Made by a program: the position numbers and the translations under genes. Below the pieces are notes generated by a model. That model ran no database searches and was not told the origin of the DNA. It worked only from the letters and a program-made list of their open reading frames with translations. Shown one piece after another: positions 5,092-8,863 of a DNA stretch of 8,863 nucleotides; within the stretch, counting starts at the first letter, position 1; each line of letters starts with the position of its first letter. Origin of the DNA: Bifidobacteriaceae bacterium (lineage in GTDB: Bacteria; Actinomycetota; Actinomycetes; Actinomycetales; WQXJ01); contig JAITKC010000058.1 of the NCBI GenBank assembly GCA_031278665.1, positions 1-8,863 of the forward strand, given 5' to 3'.

Positions 5092-6266
5092 GCGATCTGA
5101 TCCTGCCGCACGTCGGCTTCGCCCGCCAAGTTTTGGAGGAGGGGCCGCCCGGCCTGCCCTACCCCTTTGTGCGGCGGGCCCAGATCGCGGCCCTGCCCTC
5201 GGTGCCGCAAGAGAACACCATCGAGGCGCCGACTTTCCTGATGGACATGGGTTTGCGGCGCTGGCGCGACCCGCAGGTGTTGTTCAAGGGGTCGCTGGCC
5301 AAACAGCCGGCCCTGAAAAAGGCCTGGGCGCTGGCGGCCGACAAACAAGACGAGGCGCTGGTGTTGCAAACGCGGGCCTGGGAGTCCGACCGCCGCCAAA
5401 CTCATGAGATCAGCGCCGATCTCGAGTCGTTGACCATATTCACAGGCGACGACGCCGCCGGGTCGGCTTTCGCCCAGCTGCTCGACTCGGCCGTCAAGCC
5501 CTTCGACACGCCGCGTTTGGCGACCGCGGTGGCGACGATGATGTCGATGACCGACCCGCGCCGGTCCTATGAGCTGCTGCAGCGGGCCGCCTCCCTGACC
5601 ACCAACCCGGTTTCGCGTTTCTTGGTCGACCTGCGGATCGTGGCCTTGCTGATCAAGCGGTTACACGACTACGAGGCGGCGTTGTCGCTGATCAAAGACT
5701 TGACCAAAGTGGCCAGTTCGGCGCTGCGGCACTACGTGGTGTCCGACGCCGACGCCGAGGCGATGCAGGTGCTGCTGCTGAACTTGCGGGCGCTGATCGA
5801 AATCCGCCAGGACCGCCTGTTCGAGGCGGTCACCACGATGGAGCGGGCGCAGGCGCAGATGCCGGACGACGGCTTTGTGATGGTGCCGACGGATATGGCG
5901 GACCGCTACCGCGCCCAGGTCAGGATCAACGTCGCCCAGTCCTTGTGGGTGGCCGGGCGAGAATCGGAGGCGGTGGTCCAGATCAACCGGCACGCCTCGA
6001 TCACCCGCGGCGAGCATCCCTACTCGTTGTCCGAGGCGTTGCTGGTGGCGGCGTACTTGAATGAGCTGGCCGGACAACACTCGCTGGCGCTGTCCTATTG
6101 TCTGGAGGCCGAACGGCAGTTGATGCGAGAAGGCGCTCCGACCCGTTTGGCAATGTGCCGGCGGGTCGCGGTGGCGGCTTTGAACGGGATGGGCAAGCGG
6201 GGGCGGGCCGAGAAACTGGCGCGGGCCATCCCCAGGGACGTGCTTGGGGAGAGGTTCCTTGTCTGA
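5088..6266 (+). CDS. TPR-like helical-repeat protein of unknown function
   Basis: The product has 392 residues, with no signal peptide or membrane segment, so it is cytosolic. GTG at 5088 is chosen because GGAG (5077-5080) precedes it by 7 nt and it overlaps the stop of the small ORF; upstream in-frame starts (ATG 4971, GTG 4980) would read through bases with non-coding third-position composition. Residues ~175-385 are helix pairs of TPR character with ~36-40-residue spacing: VDLRIVALLIKRLHDYEAAL (180-199), LLLNLRALIEIRQDRLFEAV (229-248), RINVAQSLWVAGRESEAVV (279-297), ALLVAAYLNELAGQHSLAL (317-335) and RRVAVAALNGMGKRGRAEKL (358-377). The first ~130 residues are unassigned. The repeats resemble the sensing solenoid of MalT/LAL-type regulators. 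It overlaps the response regulator gene by 8 nt, so the two products probably work together. Confidence 0.75.
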   Translation: MSDLILPHVGFARQVLEEGPPGLPYPFVRRAQIAALPSVPQENTIEAPTFLMDMGLRRWRDPQVLFKGSLAKQPALKKAWALAADKQDEALVLQTRAWESDRRQTHEISADLESLTIFTGDDAAGSAFAQLLDSAVKPFDTPRLATAVATMMSMTDPRRSYELLQRAASLTTNPVSRFLVDLRIVALLIKRLHDYEAALSLIKDLTKVASSALRHYVVSDADAEAMQVLLLNLRALIEIRQDRLFEAVTTMERAQAQMPDDGFVMVPTDMADRYRAQVRINVAQSLWVAGRESEAVVQINRHASITRGEHPYSLSEALLVAAYLNELAGQHSLALSYCLEAERQLMREGAPTRLAMCRRVAVAALNGMGKRGRAEKLARAIPRDVLGERFLV

Positions 6267-7179
6267 ATCCGAAGACGGCAAACAAGATCGGGTCGATCCC
6301 AGGACCAAGCCGCACGCGGTAATCCACCAGGGGATCCCGGCCGGCGGACTGCGCCCGGAAACCGGCTCCGGCGCGGCCGTGGCGCCGGCGCGGACCGGGC
6401 GCTATCCGCGCACCGGCGGCTACCCGGCCAGCGGGGCCTACCCGCGCAGCGGCGCCTACCCGCGCACCGGCGAGGCGCCGAGGCGCCTGATCCGGACCGG
6501 CCCGCCCTATTCCGCCGCCGACGCGGCGCCGACCGGCGGGGCCATCCGCCGCACCGCCCGCGTCGCCATCGTGGACCAGGAGACGCTGTTTCGCACTATG
6601 GTGGTCGATGCCCTGGCCGAGGCGCCCGACCTCAAAGTGGTGGCCTCGCTCGACTCGGTGGCCAAGGCCCGCGAGGTCCTGCCCGGCCGGGTGGACCTGC
6701 TGATCACCGATGTGGAACAGCGCGACGGGTCGGGCGCGGTCCTGGCGGCGGAGTTGCAGCGGGCCGACCCGCGTCTCCGCGTCATGATCATGACCAGGCA
6801 CGACGTCACCTCGTTGATCGCCTCTAGCCGGCGCCATTTGCGCCGGCCCTGGGTGGGACTGTCGAAGCTCAGCAACATCGGCCGCGACGGGCTGGTCGAG
6901 ATGGTCCGCCGGGTGGCCATGGACGTGCCGCAGTCGCACGCCCCGAACGTCGATCGGCGCGACCCGTTCGCCGGTTTGACGGGCCAGCAGATGGCGGTGT
7001 TGCGGCTGATCGCGGACGGGTACACGAATCAGCAGGTGGCCGAACAACTCGGTTTGTCGCGTCGAACGGTCGAGAACCACCTGCTCGCCATCTACCGGAG
7101 TTTGGACATCGCCGACGAAGAGGTCAACCCAAGGGTGGCGGCCGCCCTGCTGCTGTTGTCCAAGACGCTCAACCTGTGA
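6259..7179 (+). CDS. LuxR/NarL-family response regulator with disordered N-terminal extension
   Basis: The 306-residue product is a DNA-binding transcription regulator. TTG at 6259 is preferred over TTG 6244 because GGGAGAGG (6247-6254) is correctly placed for it. Residues 1-97 are Gly/Pro/Arg-rich and probably disordered, with four YPRTGG-type repeats at 49-72. Residues ~100-222 form a receiver domain: VAIVDQETLFR (acidic pocket Asp106, Gln107, Glu108), phospho-acceptor Asp151 in LLITDVEQRDGSG, Thr179 and Lys203. The usual pocket reads DD or DE, so the Asp-Gln-Glu form is slightly atypical but all other key residues remain. Residues 238-284 are a LuxR helix-turn-helix (GLTGQQMAVLRLIADGYTNQ, QLGLSRRTVENH). 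A canonical NarL protein has ~215 residues; the excess is the N-terminal extension. No histidine kinase gene is in view. It overlaps gluQ by 4 nt. Confidence 0.9.
   Translation: MSESEDGKQDRVDPRTKPHAVIHQGIPAGGLRPETGSGAAVAPARTGRYPRTGGYPASGAYPRSGAYPRTGEAPRRLIRTGPPYSAADAAPTGGAIRRTARVAIVDQETLFRTMVVDALAEAPDLKVVASLDSVAKAREVLPGRVDLLITDVEQRDGSGAVLAAELQRADPRLRVMIMTRHDVTSLIASSRRHLRRPWVGLSKLSNIGRDGLVEMVRRVAMDVPQSHAPNVDRRDPFAGLTGQQMAVLRLIADGYTNQQVAEQLGLSRRTVENHLLAIYRSLDIADEEVNPRVAAALLLLSKTLNL
6403..6474 (+). repeat. Four tandem 18-bp repeats encoding YPRTGG-type hexads
   Basis: In-frame 18-nt units at 6403, 6421, 6439 and 6457 encode YPRTGG, YPASGA, YPRSGA and YPRTGE in the N-terminal extension of the response regulator. 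Tyr-Pro-Arg-Ser/Thr-Gly units are low-complexity and basic, so the tract could bind nucleic acid or a partner, or be modified on Ser/Thr/Tyr; this is inference. Unit count may vary between strains. Confidence 0.9.
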
Positions 7180-8219
7180 GCGGCGGAGCCGGCCGGTACG
7201 CGCCGTCGCCGTCGAGCGACCTGCACCTGGGCAATTTGCGCACGGCCGTGGTGGCCTACCTGGCGGCCCGCGGCGGGGGTCTGGCCTTCCGGATGCGGCT
7301 GGAGGACCTGGACGAGCGCTGCCGCCCCCATTTCGCGGCCCGCCAATTAGACGACCTCGCCTCCTTGGGCATGGTTTGGGACGGGCCGGTGATGCGCCAA
7401 TCGGAGCGCCTCGACGTCTACGAGGCGGCCATCCGGCGGTTGGCCGGAAGGGGGTTGACCTATGAGTGTTTCTGCTCACGCCGCGACATACTCGAGGCGC
7501 CGAGGGCGGCGCACCACCCGCCCGGGACCTATCCGGGCACCTGCCGCGACCTCGGCGCGGCCGAGCGCCGCCGGCTCGCCGCCGTCAAACCGCCCGCCAT
7601 TCGTTTGCGGGCCGAGGTCGGCCGGTTCGCGGTGACGGACCGCTTGGCCGGCCGCGTCGACCAGCCGGTCGACGACTTCGTCCTGCGCCGGGCCGACGGC
7701 GTCGTGGCGTACAACCTGGCGGTGGTGGTGGACGATGCCGCGCAGGGAGTCACCGAAGTCACCCGCGGCGACGATCTGCTCGCCTCGTCCGGCCGCCAGG
7801 CCTATCTGGCCGAACTGCTGGGGCTCGCCCCAGTGCTCTACTCGCATGTGCCGCTGGTTTACGCGGCCAGCGGGCGGCGGCTGTCGAAACGCGACGGCGC
7901 CTTGGCCGGACGGGCCTTGTTCGACAGCCAGGGCGGGCCGGCCGGGGTGCTGGCCCTGATCGCCCGCTCGCTCGGCCTGGCCGCCCCGGCGGGGGGCGGG
8001 GCGCCGGCGGGCCCGGATTCGGCGTCGGCGGTGCGGGCCCCGGTCGAGGCGGGCTGGGACGCGGCCTCGGCGGTGCGGGACCCGGCCGGGGCGGGCTGGG
8101 ACGCGGCCTCGGCGGTGCGGGGCGGGGGGCGCGGCATCGTCGAAGCCAAAATCTTGATGGGAGAACTGGTGGCGCGGTTTGACTGGGAGCGCCTTGAGAT
8201 TGGACCCTGGACGGCATGA
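7176..8219 (+). CDS. gluQ: Glutamyl-Q tRNA(Asp) synthetase
   Basis: This is a truncated class I synthetase paralogue that activates glutamate and attaches it to queuosine at position 34 of tRNA(Asp), not to the 3' end. The 347-residue product starts with the ATP-binding signature YAPSPSSDLHLGNLRTAVVA (HLGN at 17-20), has the substrate-pocket strand RMRLEDLDERC (39-49), the zinc site Cys98-x-Cys100 with Tyr119 and Cys123 as known for YadB, and the KMSKS-equivalent RRLSKRDGA (234-242). It lacks the C-terminal anticodon-binding domain of GluRS, as expected. Usual length is ~300; the excess is an Ala/Gly-rich insertion at ~270-320 containing 14-residue tandem repeats. It starts at a GTG overlapping the response regulator stop (GTGA), with no good SD of its own, so translation is probably coupled. 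Confidence 0.92.
   Translation: MSGGAGRYAPSPSSDLHLGNLRTAVVAYLAARGGGLAFRMRLEDLDERCRPHFAARQLDDLASLGMVWDGPVMRQSERLDVYEAAIRRLAGRGLTYECFCSRRDILEAPRAAHHPPGTYPGTCRDLGAAERRRLAAVKPPAIRLRAEVGRFAVTDRLAGRVDQPVDDFVLRRADGVVAYNLAVVVDDAAQGVTEVTRGDDLLASSGRQAYLAELLGLAPVLYSHVPLVYAASGRRLSKRDGALAGRALFDSQGGPAGVLALIARSLGLAAPAGGGAPAGPDSASAVRAPVEAGWDAASAVRDPAGAGWDAASAVRGGGRGIVEAKILMGELVARFDWERLEIGPWTA
8019..8120 (+). repeat. 42-bp tandem repeat within gluQ (2.4 copies)
   Basis: Units at 8019-8060, 8061-8102 and a partial one at 8103-8120 encode SASAVRAPVEAGWD, AASAVRDPAGAGWD and AASAVR. Unit 2 and the partial third are identical over the 18 bases they share, while unit 1 differs at several positions. The length is a multiple of three, so copy changes keep gluQ in frame. 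It lies after the KMSKS-equivalent loop and before the conserved C-terminal helix (ILMGELVARFDWERL). Confidence 0.9.
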
Positions 8220-8863
8220 CGCGACGGGTTTGGCGATGGTTGCTGGCGGCGCTGGCGCTGGCGCCGCCGGCGTTGTTCGTCGGTTTGGTGACGGCCCAGA
8301 CCGTCTACCCGTTCGGCCCCCACGAGGCGGTCTACGAGGTGACCGCGGACTCCCGCCTGACTGTCGACCTGGGGCCGATCGGCGCCCTGGTGATGCCGAG
8401 CCCGGCGCCCTGGCCGGTCGGGTTCCTCGGCGCGCGCGTGTCGGTTGGGCCCATTCCGGCCGAATTGGCCAGCGCCGATATTCCGACGGTCGCCACTTTG
8501 GCCCGCGATCTGACCGAATACGGGCAGGCCTACCTGGGGATCGACCAGACGTTGCGGCAAGCGGCGATCGGTTTGGCGGCCGACGCCTTGCTTCGGGCGG
8601 GCATCATCTGGTCGGCCGGCCTGACCGCCTTGGTGCTGGTCTTGGCGCTGCTCGGACGGGCCCGGAGGACGCAGTTGACGATGTGGCTGGGCCGCCGGCG
8701 GGTTTTGGCGTCCGGGACGGCGGTGGGGGCGGCGGTGGTCGGCTTGGCCGTGGCGACCGGTCTGATTTGGTCGGCCAAGCCGGTGGCGGAGCCGCCGGCC
8801 GAGCCCCTGTTGGAGGGGACGCCGTTGGCCGGAGCCCATCTGACCGGCCGGCTCGGTCAATTG
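8216..8863 (+). CDS. Multi-spanning membrane protein, N-terminal part; probable actinobacterial membrane metallophosphoesterase
   Basis: An ATG at 8216 overlaps the gluQ stop (ATGA) and opens a frame that runs to the right edge without a stop, giving 216 residues. Residues ~8-28 (LLAALALAPPALFVGLV) form a signal anchor. An extracytoplasmic beta-rich segment follows (YPFGPHEAVYEVTADSRLTV, then DLGPIGALVM), with membrane helices at ~128-147 (AGIIWSAGLTALVLVLALLG) and ~163-186. A Pro-rich stretch and EGTPLAGAHLTGRLGQL end the visible part. From memory, actinobacterial proteins with this GPH(E/Q)A...VDLGP(I/L)G start, GARV, IPA pattern and a later GTPL.GA..TG segment carry a C-terminal calcineurin-like metallophosphoesterase domain. 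That catalytic domain would lie outside the window, so the assignment is inference. No SD of its own is seen; coupling to gluQ is likely. Confidence 0.7.
   Translation, partial: MTRRVWRWLLAALALAPPALFVGLVTAQTVYPFGPHEAVYEVTADSRLTVDLGPIGALVMPSPAPWPVGFLGARVSVGPIPAELASADIPTVATLARDLTEYGQAYLGIDQTLRQAAIGLAADALLRAGIIWSAGLTALVLVLALLGRARRTQLTMWLGRRRVLASGTAVGAAVVGLAVATGLIWSAKPVAEPPAEPLLEGTPLAGAHLTGRLGQL

Noticed and set aside
6001..7479. 492-codon open frame on the minus strand
   Set aside because: It lies antisense across the TPR, response regulator and gluQ genes, all of which have recognisable domains or good starts; the composition is Arg/Gly/Pro-rich low complexity.
7859..8860. 333-codon minus-strand frame at the right end
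   Set aside because: It is antisense to the gluQ C-terminus and the membrane protein; the product is Arg/Gln/Pro-rich without any motif.

Overview
The window is high-GC DNA that reads like an actinobacterium (Actinomycetota). Codons are strongly biased to G/C in third position. GTG and TTG starts are common, genes overlap by 4 to 8 nt, and the protein families (LtrA, actinobacterial-type membrane protein at the right end, a Pro/Thr/Ser-rich surface protein with a C-terminal membrane anchor) fit that phylum. The genus cannot be resolved from this sequence.

Layout. (1) 1-331, minus: the N-terminus of an LtrA-family membrane protein that runs off the left edge. (2) 332-697: divergent intergenic region. 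(3) 698-3400, plus: a 900-residue secreted surface protein with a beta-helix-like ectodomain, a tandem-repeat Pro/Thr stalk and a C-terminal transmembrane anchor. (4) 3401-3936: a 536-bp convergent gap without a firmly established gene. It is rich in structure: a perfect CRP/GlxR-type palindrome, a 15-bp perfect hairpin lying over the start of a 63-codon ORF with a good ribosome binding site, and further stem-loops before the minus-strand genes. (5) 3937-4748, minus: a two-gene operon of a YjdJ-type small acetyltransferase and a YjdI-type mono-cluster Fe-S protein fused to a CDGSH-like domain, the same gene pair as E. coli yjdI-yjdJ. (6) 4749-4986: divergent promoter region. (7) 4987-8863, plus: a tightly packed five-gene operon. 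It contains a 34-residue unknown peptide, a TPR-like helical-repeat protein, a LuxR/NarL-type response regulator with a disordered repeat-bearing N-terminus, glutamyl-Q tRNA(Asp) synthetase (gluQ), and the N-terminal half of a multi-spanning membrane protein resembling actinobacterial membrane metallophosphoesterases. Successive genes overlap by 3 to 8 nt, which suggests translational coupling.

The most interesting parts are the coupled small peptide / TPR / LuxR module, which has no sensor kinase in view and could be a split version of a MalT-like regulator; the CDGSH-like domain that has lost its cluster-ligating histidine; the in-frame 42-bp tandem repeats inserted in gluQ; and the CRP-site plus hairpin plus small-ORF arrangement in the convergent gap. 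No rRNA, tRNA, CRISPR array, insertion sequence or integrase was seen.
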